Origin: Cyanobacteria bacterium REEB67
GTDB taxonomy: Bacteria > Cyanobacteriota > Vampirovibrionia > Obscuribacterales > Obscuribacteraceae
DNA length: 64,000 nucleotides
Assembly: GCA_018971775.1 (NCBI GenBank)
Contig: JAGXAB010000021.1
Span: 16,870 to 80,869, forward strand
Direction: 5' to 3'
Made by a program: the position numbers and the translations under genes. Shown here in pieces: positions 52,525-62,064 of the stretch; the stretch's first letter is position 1; each line of letters begins with the position of its first letter. The notes beneath the pieces were generated by a model. That model was not told the DNA's origin. It saw nothing but the letters and a program-made list of their open reading frames with translations, and searched no databases.

Positions 52525-54616
52525 TTATCTCTTCCTTCTCTTTCATCAGATCATTTAAGACCAGCAAAATGATCAACTGCACAAAGCCGCGCAGACCACT
52601 TTGCCAATGTATCTCGCTAGTGACCAGATCTTCGAGGTTGGGAATCATGTCCTGGGCAAGAGTCTGCAGGACTTCCTTTGATACAGGCTCAGAGAGCGTC
52701 AGGTCTTGCTTGGACAAATTTTCGCTGTAATCCCAGTCTAGTAGCTGTCCGTTTTTTGTCAATTCCTGCACGAGGCGATCGAGATGAATACTGGAGCTCA
52801 ACGAAACTTTCAAACCGAGTTTCGGTTCGCCTTCATCGTTTTGACCGGCGGTGTAATAGCGAATGCAGAGATCGGCAAATTCTCTTTGCGGAGCGATAAA
52901 CTTGTCGACGTCGGTTTTGCGGCGCTTCAGTTGTGCTTCGATCTGTTCTTCGGTATAGCCGCGCTCCGCCTTGTCACGCAAAAGCTTCCAGCGCATTTTT
53001 ATGCTGCTTTCCGGATCCATGAAAATTTTCAGATCGATTGCTTTGCGCGCTTTTGGTAGATAGAACGTATGCAATCCGCAGATGACTACGAAGTCCTTGG
53101 GCTTGATCAAACGCGCAGCGGTAAACGCTCCGACGCTATGGTCGTAATCGGCTCTCTCGACTGGTCGGCCGCGTTTCAAATCAAATAAGACATCGGCCTG
53201 CTTGTGCAGAAAATTGGCCTTTGGATCAAGATGTGTGTGACTGTTCCAGTTTTCATCGCCGCGGGCCCATTTATGATCGGCGTCGCCTTCCAGCTCGACC
53301 ATACTACCGTGCAAAAGGCTCTTCAAATCATGCAGAAGTGTAGATTTGCCAGCACCACTATCGCCGCCGATGCCGATCACCACCGCCTTATCTCTCTTGT
53401 AGTTGGAGTTGCTTCTGACGCCAATGCGATAAGAAAGAGCAATGTTAGCGAGCAATACCACTTCCAAAATGGTGAATGCCACCGAAGTGAGGTGGTTGTC
53501 GGCAAATTTTATCGACAGGGGATGATTGCAGAAGAGCAGATCGACATAGTCAAATCGGTGAAAGAAAACGAAATAGAGCAGATAGATAACGTTAAGAGCA
53601 AAGCACGAAGTTACGATTCTCCGGTCGCGATTGCTGTACTTGATCATAAAGAGGCTGAGATAAGGTGCAATCCAGACATACCACCCGGGGGCGGGCACGA
53701 TTAATAAAACGAAAAAAGCAAAGACAATCATCATGAAGGCATCAAACAGATCGCGGTTGATTTTTTGATAGAGTGCAAAGCGACCGTAAGTAAGAAAAAC
53801 GGCAAATATTGGCAGGAAAATTTGCATCGAGCCAATTGCTACCGATGATTCGAAAATTTGCTTCTGTTTGGGATTGTGAATCACCAGTGCCTGGAAGCCT
53901 GGTGAGTCGATGAAGGGGAGGAGGAAAAATAATTCGGTCAGCACCAGACAGATAGTAAAAATCAGCATGGTGGCAGGTTTTTGATTTTTAAAGAGGTAAA
54001 TACCAAAAAGCGGCAGAGCAGCAGCAATATGGGTTTTAGTAGCGAGGGCCAGGCCGGCCAGGAAGGCTGCTTTTACACTGTGATTTTGACGCAAATAATA
54101 AGCGGCGGCAAAAAGTATGGCCGTGGGAATGAGGTCGAGCTGCGAGTGCATGTAACAGGCGTATAAAATAATCGGCGAAAGGAAGTAATACCAGAAAACC
54201 ATTCTCGTACGATTGGGAAACATCTTGATCAATAGACAGGTGATCAGAATGTCGCTGAGCAAAGTCGGCAACTTGATGAAAAAATTTACCAGCAATGGAT
54301 TTTGCCAGCCGAGAAGATTGAGGGGCAAGCAAAAAAATGCCAGGATGTAGAGCATCAAGGGCTGGTAGGGAAACTGGTCGCGCTGGGTCGACGTCCGGTA
54401 GAAAAAATCCCAGGTATTGTCAAAATGAGCCAGGAAGTGACCGATAAACGGTACAAACAACCGATCCATGTAGCCCGATGAAAATAGAACCATGAGCGCT
54501 ATCTTGAAGACGACCACAACGGCAAAAGCGTAGCCAGAAGGTAATTTCCCTTTGTCGGCGCTTACGTTTTGCTTATGGGCAGCAAAATTTTCAGTTGTTT
54601 TTATGGGTGTTTCCAT
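52514..54616 (-). CDS. Polytopic GT-C-like membrane domain fused to a uridine-kinase-type P-loop kinase
   Basis: A 700-residue fusion. Residues about 28-400 have some ten hydrophobic segments, with an acidic first loop (HFDNTWDFFYRT) and WYYFLSPI and KTHIAAALP segments, as in GT-C/mannosyltransferase-like proteins. Residues about 408-620 form a PRK/URK-family kinase: Walker A GGDSGAGKST (417-426), YDH (491-493), VICGLHTFYL as Walker B-like, and RDKAERGYTEEQI as lid. A C-terminal tail of about 80 residues follows. The kinase probably phosphorylates a sugar, nucleoside or polyol at the membrane face. I know of no described protein with this order. First gene of the six-gene overlapping unit. 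Confidence 0.78.
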   Translation of the reverse strand: METPIKTTENFAAHKQNVSADKGKLPSGYAFAVVVVFKIALMVLFSSGYMDRLFVPFIGHFLAHFDNTWDFFYRTSTQRDQFPYQPLMLYILAFFCLPLNLLGWQNPLLVNFFIKLPTLLSDILITCLLIKMFPNRTRMVFWYYFLSPIILYACYMHSQLDLIPTAILFAAAYYLRQNHSVKAAFLAGLALATKTHIAAALPLFGIYLFKNQKPATMLIFTICLVLTELFFLLPFIDSPGFQALVIHNPKQKQIFESSVAIGSMQIFLPIFAVFLTYGRFALYQKINRDLFDAFMMIVFAFFVLLIVPAPGWYVWIAPYLSLFMIKYSNRDRRIVTSCFALNVIYLLYFVFFHRFDYVDLLFCNHPLSIKFADNHLTSVAFTILEVVLLANIALSYRIGVRSNSNYKRDKAVVIGIGGDSGAGKSTLLHDLKSLLHGSMVELEGDADHKWARGDENWNSHTHLDPKANFLHKQADVLFDLKRGRPVERADYDHSVGAFTAARLIKPKDFVVICGLHTFYLPKARKAIDLKIFMDPESSIKMRWKLLRDKAERGYTEEQIEAQLKRRKTDVDKFIAPQREFADLCIRYYTAGQNDEGEPKLGLKVSLSSSIHLDRLVQELTKNGQLLDWDYSENLSKQDLTLSEPVSKEVLQTLAQDMIPNLEDLVTSEIHWQSGLRGFVQLIILLVLNDLMKEKEEINEN

Positions 54617-54621
54617 TAGCT

Positions 54622-54635
54622 ATTGTATAGACAAT
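54622..54635. promoter_or_regulatory. Short inverted repeat in the divergent operon region
   Basis: ATTGT (54622-54626) and ACAAT (54631-54635) are perfect inverted repeats around four bases, ending six bases before the start of the membrane-kinase fusion gene, in the 176-bp gap between the two divergent units. It could be an operator; the arms are short. Confidence 0.3.
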
Positions 54636-54792
54636 CTTCCCCTTCGATATACCCAGTTGAGACAAACGGATGCCCTCGGAGGCGAACCTGGCGAAGACGC
54701 CGAAAGCCAAATTATGACCGCCGTAAACCTTGGCTCGTGTAGAATGAGACACATACCCTGGGGGCTTATGCTGCCTTTGCGAACGACGGTGC

Positions 54793-56412
54793 ATGCAAAC
54801 CATTCCAGTTGACGATGAAATGATGATCGAGGACGTGCGAACCTCGCATGATCTGCTTCCGCTCGCACTGTGTCTGGTGGCTGTGATCATCCTGGCGGGC
54901 TCATCGATCTTCTTCTGGTATTGCCACCCCTTGCTGATTTTTTGCGACCAGGGTCTTTACATGCACATGGCGCAGCTATTGCTGCAAGGCAAAGTGCCCT
55001 ACGTAGATATGTTTGAAATCAATCCCCCTCTGGCGATTTACCTTCACACACCCCCTGTCCTTGCAGCTTCATTCTTTCATCTCACCCAACCCTTCGCCTT
55101 TGCCCTGTACATCTGGACACTGATTTTGATCAGCAGTCTGGTGGGCGGCCTGGCAGCCTGGCGCTCCGGTAGTCGTGGGGCCCTCTATGTGTCGATGGCC
55201 GCAATTCTTGGTATGGTATTTTTTAGTCGTGGGCAGACACTGGATTTCGGTCAGCGGGATCACATTTTTGCCATCCTTTATTTTCCGTTCTTTCTGGTGC
55301 GCTATCTACGCTGGCAGGGTTTAAAAAATAATCGTGCCCTGGGCATCATCGCCGGCATTCTGGGCGGCATCGGCATAGCTCTCAAACATTATTTTGTACC
55401 GGTCGCCCTGGCGGCAGAGGTTGTCTGGGTAATCGACAAGAAATCGCTGAGACCTTTGCTCAGCACTGAGACTGTCGCGGCCTCGCTGACATTGTTGCTT
55501 TATGGCGTGCACTTTGTATTTTTGCCAAAGGGCGAATTGCAGACATTTTTTGGCTTCATCGTGCCAATTTATCAGGCCGGTTATTCCTATTACATGACTT
55601 CACTGTCATACAATGTTTTCTGGTCACGCCCGGATCTCTACTTGATGGCGGCCACTACTATTGGCGCTCTTGCTCTGGCGAGAAGAAGCAGTTTCGTCCT
55701 GCCACTACAAGCGTTCAGCCTGATGTCGGCCGCGATTTTTGTCCTGGCCGGTCAAGTCTGGACCTGCCATACGATGTCGACGCGCATGGCGAGCGACATC
55801 GCCCTGTGCGTTCAGGCTCTACTGTGCGCCCGCTTCTTGCCGGCGTTTACAAGGAGAGGAAGGCTGGGACCGACTATTCTCGGTCTGGCTCTGATCGCGT
55901 TTGCTGTCTATCACGTCAAAGACCCCGTTGAAAGCGCCATGAGAGAACATGAAAACGGCGATCTGTTCTGGGTAAAGTCTCTCAAGCACTCGGTTATAAC
56001 TCCTAAAGACGATATCGAAGCGTGCTCAAAAATTGTCCTGAACTATACGCAGCCGGACGATAGCATTCTCTTCATCTCTTCGGCCATGGCGCCGGGTTAT
56101 CCAGTCTTTCAACAGTGCGAGCGCAAGCCGGCTTCTAGACTTTTGCACGGCATGGTCCTGCCAATTTTAAGTTCGCTGATCGAAGACCCCGACCAATCGG
56201 AGTCACGCAAGGGCCTGTTTCAATCGAGGCTGAGACAGATCTTCGACTGGTATGAAGATGACATCGCCGCCAACAAACCAAAAATAATTTTTGTGCAGAT
56301 TCGCTTCATCTACGATTTACTTCGGGAGCGGGGCTTTTTCGAGCGCCAAATGGCTGGTTACAAAGTACTAAAGGATGAAGGCGATTACAGGGTTTATTTG
56401 CGTGAGCAGTGA
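54793..56412 (+). CDS. Polytopic membrane protein, GT-C glycosyltransferase-like
   Basis: A 539-residue protein with about ten to eleven membrane segments in the first 390 residues and a soluble C-terminal domain of about 150. The first large loop, with DQGLYMHMAQLLLQGKVPYVDMFEINPPL, fits the GT-C pattern (acidic residue early in the loop, then PPL). A later block is TLDFGQRDHIFAILYFPFF. The C-terminal domain begins IVLNYTQPDDSILFISSAM and may bind substrate. It shares this whole plan with the next gene, so the two are tandem paralogues. It probably transfers a lipid-linked sugar in the membrane. Divergent from the six-gene sugar unit. Confidence 0.68.
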   Translation: MQTIPVDDEMMIEDVRTSHDLLPLALCLVAVIILAGSSIFFWYCHPLLIFCDQGLYMHMAQLLLQGKVPYVDMFEINPPLAIYLHTPPVLAASFFHLTQPFAFALYIWTLILISSLVGGLAAWRSGSRGALYVSMAAILGMVFFSRGQTLDFGQRDHIFAILYFPFFLVRYLRWQGLKNNRALGIIAGILGGIGIALKHYFVPVALAAEVVWVIDKKSLRPLLSTETVAASLTLLLYGVHFVFLPKGELQTFFGFIVPIYQAGYSYYMTSLSYNVFWSRPDLYLMAATTIGALALARRSSFVLPLQAFSLMSAAIFVLAGQVWTCHTMSTRMASDIALCVQALLCARFLPAFTRRGRLGPTILGLALIAFAVYHVKDPVESAMREHENGDLFWVKSLKHSVITPKDDIEACSKIVLNYTQPDDSILFISSAMAPGYPVFQQCERKPASRLLHGMVLPILSSLIEDPDQSESRKGLFQSRLRQIFDWYEDDIAANKPKIIFVQIRFIYDLLRERGFFERQMAGYKVLKDEGDYRVYLREQ

Positions 56413-58117
56413 AACGGCAACAGCATTAGAGCGCAAGCAGAATAACTGGCTGACCTGGCTGGCGGTATTGCTCTTTGCTTTCGGCACGATTGTCAGGGTC
56501 TGGCACAGCAACGAAATCTCCGCCAACGTAGCTTATGAAATGGAAGCTGCCTATCGCATCCTTCAAGGTCAATGTCCATACAGCGATTTCTATTTTGACC
56601 AGAGCCTGACGGTGGTTTGCTGGCGTATGCTGGCCTTAATGTTAGCACCACTGATAGCACTGGTTTCCTCGAGCGGAAGCGCTCTGGCCGATTGTTTTTA
56701 CAACATCAAGGTCATAGGACTGGCATCGGTTATCACAACCGTCGCCCTGAGCTTATTTTCGTTCCGCTTCTGCTGGCAGATCATGGATCGATTTGGCCGA
56801 TCGGCCTTCAAGCCCGATGTAAGATCACTCATCCTGCTCGCTATGGCTATCGCTAATCTGTCCATGGGCTTTGAATACGGCGACCAGCAGCACCTATTTA
56901 TCCTGCTTTTTTTGCCATATATCCTCCTGCGCTGGCTCAGCTTTGAAGGCGCTCGTCCAACAGTTTTTTACAAAATACTGGTCGCCTGCCTGGCAGCATT
57001 TGGTGCTTCCTTCAATCCTCTTTTTTTACTTGCCTTTATCGCCTTCGAAGGCGGCGAAGCGCTAGCCAGGCGCAGCCGAACCACAGCATTGCAATTAATG
57101 CCTTTTATTTTTATTCTCGCCTCGGGCGGCTTTTTTCTCTATCTATTATATTTACCGAAAGCGGCCCATGACGCCCTGTACGGCTGGATTCTGCCGCTAA
57201 AGCTGAATGGTCTCAGCCATGACTCTTACACCTTCTATGGCCTGACCTGCACTCCGGAATGCACAACGCTTTTTTATATTTTTGTCTTTGTTCAAATCCT
57301 CGCCTTCGGAGCAGTGAAGCGCTTCCAGTTCTATCGCCCGCTGGCGACGATGGCCTTAATTGGCTATTGCATTTCGCTCGTTCTTCTGATCGGATTCAGT
57401 GCCGACGGCCTCATTCTCAATTATTTCAACGCCGTGCTGGCCACTATGGAAGGATATTTTGCCATCTTCTGGCTCACCGCCACATATCCGCGCTTATTCA
57501 GGCGCAAAAAAGAGCTGGCCCGTATTTTGCTTGTACTCTGCGTAAGCCTTGCCGCTTGCGGCACCCTGTTTGCCCAGGAGGTGAGCCAGCGCCAGCTCAT
57601 CAAGACCGGGCAGGTCCGGCTGCATCCCCTCAATTACAAAGACTTGCAGGATCTGGCTGAGGGCATAAGCAAAAATAGCAAACAGCGCGACCGTATCCTT
57701 ATAATCAATGGCAAGCTGAGACCGGCCTATCCACTGCTGGCACAACTCGAACGCAGCTCCTGTGGTTATTTCATGGGTAGCGATGCGCTCGGCACACTGG
57801 CCGATATCCGCACGGCGCGACATTTTGAAGAAAAAGCCGGCACAGGAGAAAAGACGACACAGGCCCTGGAAAAACGACTGTACGAAAGACTGCTCGTAGA
57901 TATTCGCAACGAAAAACCAGAATTGATTTGCATCGAGCAGGGCGAGCCGGACGCTGCTCTCAAGTTATTCAAGCTGCAGCCCGTGATCAACAAGCTCTAC
58001 GATGTTATCAACGAGGCGAAATTTTATACCGATCGCCTTGGACCGCGCGAACTGGTTGACTACAATTACAATTATTCTATTTACAAGCTAAAATCGCGTC
58101 CAGACAATGTTCCATAG
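56402..58117 (+). CDS. Polytopic membrane protein, paralogue of the preceding gene
   Basis: About 571 residues from a GTG at 56402, which has CAGGG about 10 bp upstream; an ATG at 56375 would overlap the previous gene by 38 bp. Matching blocks with the preceding protein: QGQCPYSDFYFDQSL against QGKVPYVDMFEINPP, FEYGDQQHLFILLFLPYILLRWL against FGQRDHIFAILYFPFFLVRYL, GWILPLKLNGLSHDSYTF against GFIVPIYQAGYSYYMTS, and a C-terminal RDRILIINGKLRPAYPLLAQLERS. The FEIN-PPL acidic motif is less well kept here. Likely a GT-C-type partner or a modified paralogue. It ends one base from the convergent fumarase stop. Confidence 0.65.
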   Translation: MSSETATALERKQNNWLTWLAVLLFAFGTIVRVWHSNEISANVAYEMEAAYRILQGQCPYSDFYFDQSLTVVCWRMLALMLAPLIALVSSSGSALADCFYNIKVIGLASVITTVALSLFSFRFCWQIMDRFGRSAFKPDVRSLILLAMAIANLSMGFEYGDQQHLFILLFLPYILLRWLSFEGARPTVFYKILVACLAAFGASFNPLFLLAFIAFEGGEALARRSRTTALQLMPFIFILASGGFFLYLLYLPKAAHDALYGWILPLKLNGLSHDSYTFYGLTCTPECTTLFYIFVFVQILAFGAVKRFQFYRPLATMALIGYCISLVLLIGFSADGLILNYFNAVLATMEGYFAIFWLTATYPRLFRRKKELARILLVLCVSLAACGTLFAQEVSQRQLIKTGQVRLHPLNYKDLQDLAEGISKNSKQRDRILIINGKLRPAYPLLAQLERSSCGYFMGSDALGTLADIRTARHFEEKAGTGEKTTQALEKRLYERLLVDIRNEKPELICIEQGEPDAALKLFKLQPVINKLYDVINEAKFYTDRLGPRELVDYNYNYSIYKLKSRPDNVP

Positions 58118-58118
58118 C

Positions 58119-59519
58119 CTAGCTCGGATCGACCATGCGAGCCGGGTCGAGCAATTTCGTCAACTGATCTTCGCTGAGCTCGGTCTTTTCACGCGCGATC
58201 TGACGCACTGTTTTGCCGCTCAGATAAGCATCGTGGGCGATACCAGCGGCGAGATCGTAGCCGATCGCCGGCACCAGTGCAGTACACAGCGCCAGGCCTT
58301 GCTCGACAAGCTCCGGGCCGCGGCTTGTGGCAGTCAGGCCGTCGACCAGACGGATCCGAAAATTGCTGACGGCGGCGGCGAGAAGTTCTATTGATTGAAG
58401 CAGATTGAAAGCAGCAACGGGCAGCATCACATTCAGCTCAAAATTGCCCGACTGGCCGGCGATTGTGATCGTGGCGTCATTGCCGATAACCTGAGCGGCC
58501 ACCATGCAAAGCGCTTCGGCAATGACCGGATTGACCTTGCCGGGCATGATCGAGCTGCCCGGCTGCACTTCAGGCAGGGCGAGCTCGGCGAAACCGGCCC
58601 TGGGACCGCAACCAAGCCAGCGCATATCGTTGCCGAGCTTCATCAAACTGACAGCGATTGTTTTTAAAATACCGGAAGCTTCGACAATTTCATCGATCGT
58701 ACTTTGCGCCTGGAAATGATTATCCGTTTCCTTCAGGGTGATGCCAATCTCTCTGGAAATGCGCCCCAACACTTTTTCGGCATATTTTGGTCTGGTATTG
58801 ATGCCGGTACCGACGGCCGTACCGCCGAGCGCCACTGAAGACAATCTCTGCTCGATACGCATCAGGCGATCGAGTGCATTTTCGATTTGGCCGGCATAGC
58901 CCAGAAATTCCTGACCGAGACGGATTGGTGTGGCGTCTTGCAAATGTGTACGACCGGTTTTGATCACCGGCATAAATTCCTCTGATTTTTTTTTCAGACT
59001 TTCAAGGAGCATGGTCAAAGCTGGACGCAGCATTTCCTTTAGCTCGAGCAGAGCGGCGAGATGAATCGCCGTCGGGATAGCGTCGTTCGATGACATGCCG
59101 TGATTGACATGATCGTTGGGATGAACAAGATTGCGATCGCCGCGCTTACCGCCCATGATTTCGATGGCACGATTGGCGATCACTTCGTTGGCGTTCATAT
59201 TTGTCGAAGTACCCGAGCCCGTCTGAAAAACATCGACGACAAATTGATCGTCGAATCGACCGAGCACTACTTCCTTGCATGCAGCAACTATCGCGTCGGC
59301 AACCGCTCCATCGACATCACCAAATTCTTTGTTTACTTCAGCGGCGCAGAGTTTGATCAAACCAAGGGCCTTGATAAACGAGCGCTGCAAACGCAAGTTA
59401 GAAATCGGAAAATTGGTCAGGGCGCGCTGTGTGCTCGCGCCGTAGTAGGCATCGGCGGGTACGTCCATGATCCCCATGGAATCACGCTCTTGTCGTATGG
59501 CTCTTTCACTTGCCGTCAT
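58119..59519 (-). CDS. fumC: Fumarate hydratase, class II
   Basis: Interconverts fumarate and malate. Signature GSSIMPGKVNP at 321-331; VFQTGSGTSTNMNANEV at 97-113; HVNHGMSSNDAIPTA at 137-151; GRTHLQDATP at 189-198. The C-terminal SEDQLTKLLDPARM fits FumC better than aspartase. Length 466 is normal. GGAGG precedes the ATG. The start overlaps the end of the antiporter gene by 14 bp, so the two are cotranscribed. Together with KorAB it would serve the TCA cycle. Confidence 0.93.
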   Translation of the reverse strand: MTASERAIRQERDSMGIMDVPADAYYGASTQRALTNFPISNLRLQRSFIKALGLIKLCAAEVNKEFGDVDGAVADAIVAACKEVVLGRFDDQFVVDVFQTGSGTSTNMNANEVIANRAIEIMGGKRGDRNLVHPNDHVNHGMSSNDAIPTAIHLAALLELKEMLRPALTMLLESLKKKSEEFMPVIKTGRTHLQDATPIRLGQEFLGYAGQIENALDRLMRIEQRLSSVALGGTAVGTGINTRPKYAEKVLGRISREIGITLKETDNHFQAQSTIDEIVEASGILKTIAVSLMKLGNDMRWLGCGPRAGFAELALPEVQPGSSIMPGKVNPVIAEALCMVAAQVIGNDATITIAGQSGNFELNVMLPVAAFNLLQSIELLAAAVSNFRIRLVDGLTATSRGPELVEQGLALCTALVPAIGYDLAAGIAHDAYLSGKTVRQIAREKTELSEDQLTKLLDPARMVDPS

Positions 59520-61125
59520 TGTCAGCCTCCAGAATCTGCTGGTCCGTCTTCAAGTTTTCCATTTTTTTATCTATTTCGAGCACGAGCTCTTCGACGACGG
59601 AGCGCTCCGCTCCATGCTCGCGCAATAACTTAGTCAGGGCGTCTTTGCGCACTTCGAGCAACTGCCTTTCAGTGTTGGACCTTGCCGTTCCGGCGAGCAG
59701 GTCGTCGCCGATTTTGAGATCTTCGATATCGCGCACAAACTTCTCAATATTTAGCCTGAGCTCCTCGGCCATTTCTTCATATAAGACAGCCCCGATCATG
59801 CCTTCGTCGACCATTAGATCGAGTGTGTTCAAGGCCTGCTTTTCGGCGAATAGCTTGCCTTTCAAGCGCTCGTACTGAAAATTGATTCTGGCATTTTGGG
59901 CCAGCTTGAGGATTTTTGCCAGGGGCTCGATCGTCAAACCAGGCACAAGAAGGGTGAAGAGTGTCACCCCGAAAGTCAAAACAATCATCTCCTCGCGTGG
60001 CGCGAAGCTGTAAGGCAAACTCAGTGCCAGCGCCATCGATAGCGATCCGCGTATGGCCCCCCAGAAAAGCATATGCCGCCAGCTCAGAGATATCGGCAAT
60101 TCTTTGGTCGAGAGCAGTGGACCAAACAGATAGACAAGCACCAGGCGCGCCGCCAGAATACTCAAAATGCCGCAGCCAATAAGGGAGCCGTATTTGACCA
60201 GGAGAGGAAAATCGATCTGCAGGCCAATCAAAAGAAAGACTATAGAGTTGACGATAAAGGCGGCGTATTCCCAGAATGAATCGACAGCCAGACGCGTGGC
60301 CGGACCCATATAGACTCGACTGCCGAAATTACCGACGACAATGCCGGCAATCAAAACAGCGATTACCGGCGAGACATGCAACTGTTCGGCGAGCAGATAG
60401 GAGCCGTAAGCACAAATGGCCGTGAGGGTGATTTCGAGCAGATGATCGTCGAAAAATTTAGTCACATAAGATAAACAGTAGCCGACAAAAAGGCCGACAA
60501 GAGCGCCGCCGCAGACCGAAATCACAAAGGAGCCGGCCAGTGCCCCCGGTGAGACGACAAAGGGAGCTGCGACAGAGCCGGCCTGGGTGGAAGCAACATA
60601 ACTGAGGGCAATGCCGAGTATGAGCTTGAATAAAACGACGGCAGTACCATCATTGAAGAGACTTTCTGCCTCGAGAATGAGGCTGAGGCGCTTGTCGATA
60701 CCCATCTTGCGAAAGAGAGCCAATACCGAAATCGGGTCGGTGGCGGCGGTAATCGCCCCAAAAAGTAAAGCCAGAGGCCAGGCAAGATGGCCGAGCGTAT
60801 GCAGGACAAAACCGGCGACCGCCATCGAAACCAGCACTCCGGGCACGGCCAGCAAGATGATCGGCCGCCAGTTGCGCGCCAGCTCTTTTAAATTGAGATT
60901 CCAGGATGCCTCGAACAAAAGCGCCGGCAAACAGACGAGCAAGATTAGCTCAGGGGTCATCGTCACGGGCGGCAAAAGATGGCAGGCACCGATGAAAAGC
61001 CCGACAATGACCAGGGCGATTGAGTAAGGCAGACGCACAAAGCGCACGGCAAGGCCGACTGCCGACGCCACCATAAGTAGCGCCATTAAGATTTCTAGAC
61101 CGTTGGCTGTACTATCGTTTGGCAC
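59506..61125 (-). CDS. CPA1-family Na+/H+ antiporter (NhaP type)
   Basis: A 539-residue protein with about 12 membrane segments. The CPA1 ion-site motif ITAATDPISV and the following EAESLFNDGTAVVLF are both intact. The last 130 or so residues are cytoplasmic and strongly helical (possibly coiled coil; EIDKKMENLKTD at the end), as in NhaP-type proteins with a regulatory tail. It exchanges protons for Na+ or K+ across the inner membrane. GTG start without a clear ribosome binding site. It precedes and overlaps fumC by 14 bp. Confidence 0.88.
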   Translation of the reverse strand: MPNDSTANGLEILMALLMVASAVGLAVRFVRLPYSIALVIVGLFIGACHLLPPVTMTPELILLVCLPALLFEASWNLNLKELARNWRPIILLAVPGVLVSMAVAGFVLHTLGHLAWPLALLFGAITAATDPISVLALFRKMGIDKRLSLILEAESLFNDGTAVVLFKLILGIALSYVASTQAGSVAAPFVVSPGALAGSFVISVCGGALVGLFVGYCLSYVTKFFDDHLLEITLTAICAYGSYLLAEQLHVSPVIAVLIAGIVVGNFGSRVYMGPATRLAVDSFWEYAAFIVNSIVFLLIGLQIDFPLLVKYGSLIGCGILSILAARLVLVYLFGPLLSTKELPISLSWRHMLFWGAIRGSLSMALALSLPYSFAPREEMIVLTFGVTLFTLLVPGLTIEPLAKILKLAQNARINFQYERLKGKLFAEKQALNTLDLMVDEGMIGAVLYEEMAEELRLNIEKFVRDIEDLKIGDDLLAGTARSNTERQLLEVRKDALTKLLREHGAERSVVEELVLEIDKKMENLKTDQQILEADNDGK

Positions 61126-61210
61126 TTATTAAAATCAGAATTAGAAAGCAGTACAAAAAGACAATCCGAACAGCAATTTTATATCCACGCCCTTACTGGG
61201 AACCAAAAAA

Positions 61211-62062
61211 ATGAACACCCTGAAAACAATCGTTCTTTTAGGCCTTCTATCGGCCTTAATGATAGCCGTCGGCGGCATAGCCGGAGGCAAAAGCGGTCTT
61301 ATTTTGGCATTTTTTTTCGCCCTGGCGACTAATATTTTCGCCTACTGGTTTTCGGCGCCGATGGCTCTGCGCATGTCCAATGCCCAACCGATCGCCCGGG
61401 AACAGGCTCCTGACCTTTATCGGATCGTCGAGCACCTGGCCACCGAGGCCAAAATCCCAATGCCCACCGTTCATTTTATACCCTCCGATTCTCCCAATGC
61501 CTTCGCCACCGGCCGTGACCCCGAACATTCGGCTATTGCCGTGACGCGGGGCATTCTCGACCTGCTTGATGCCGGAGAACTGGAGGCCGTCCTGGCCCAC
61601 GAGCTTGGCCATGTGCGCAATCGCGACATCCTCATTTCATCCATCGCCGCTGTCCTGGCCGCCTGCGTTACAACCGTCGCGCACTGGGGTATGTATTTAG
61701 GCGCCGGCGAAGACGACCGCGGCAATCGCGCCAATCCGATTTTCCTGCTCCTCATGGCAATCGCCGCCCCGATCGCGGCCAGCATGATCAACCTGGCCAT
61801 TTCGCGTTCGCGCGAATACGAAGCCGACGCCACCGGCGCCAGAATCTGCGGTCATCCCCTGGCCCTGGCTTCGGCTCTGGCAAAAATCGAAGCGCAAGCG
61901 CAGCAGATCCCGATGTACGACGCCAATCCGGCTCTTTCCTCGCTATACATCGTCAAACCAGTCCGCAATAACTGGATGATGAATCTTTTCAGCACCCACC
62001 CGCCCATCCCGGAGCGGATCAAACGTTTGCAGGAAATGAATTATCTGGGCAAGTCAGACTAA
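61211..62062 (+). CDS. htpX: HtpX-type M48 membrane metalloprotease
   Basis: Zinc protease of the inner membrane that helps degrade damaged membrane proteins. Two membrane segments lie at the start (about 7-23 and 29-46). NAFATGRDPEHSAIAVTRGIL precedes the zinc motif HELGH (130-134). Hydrophobic segments follow, then SRSREYEADATGA with the third zinc ligand Glu. The end, STHPPIPERIKRL, is typical. Length 283 is normal. GGGAA lies 9 bp before the ATG. Convergent with the acyl-CoA synthetase gene, two bases apart. Confidence 0.93.
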   Translation: MNTLKTIVLLGLLSALMIAVGGIAGGKSGLILAFFFALATNIFAYWFSAPMALRMSNAQPIAREQAPDLYRIVEHLATEAKIPMPTVHFIPSDSPNAFATGRDPEHSAIAVTRGILDLLDAGELEAVLAHELGHVRNRDILISSIAAVLAACVTTVAHWGMYLGAGEDDRGNRANPIFLLLMAIAAPIAASMINLAISRSREYEADATGARICGHPLALASALAKIEAQAQQIPMYDANPALSSLYIVKPVRNNWMMNLFSTHPPIPERIKRLQEMNYLGKSD

Positions 62063-62064
62063 AA

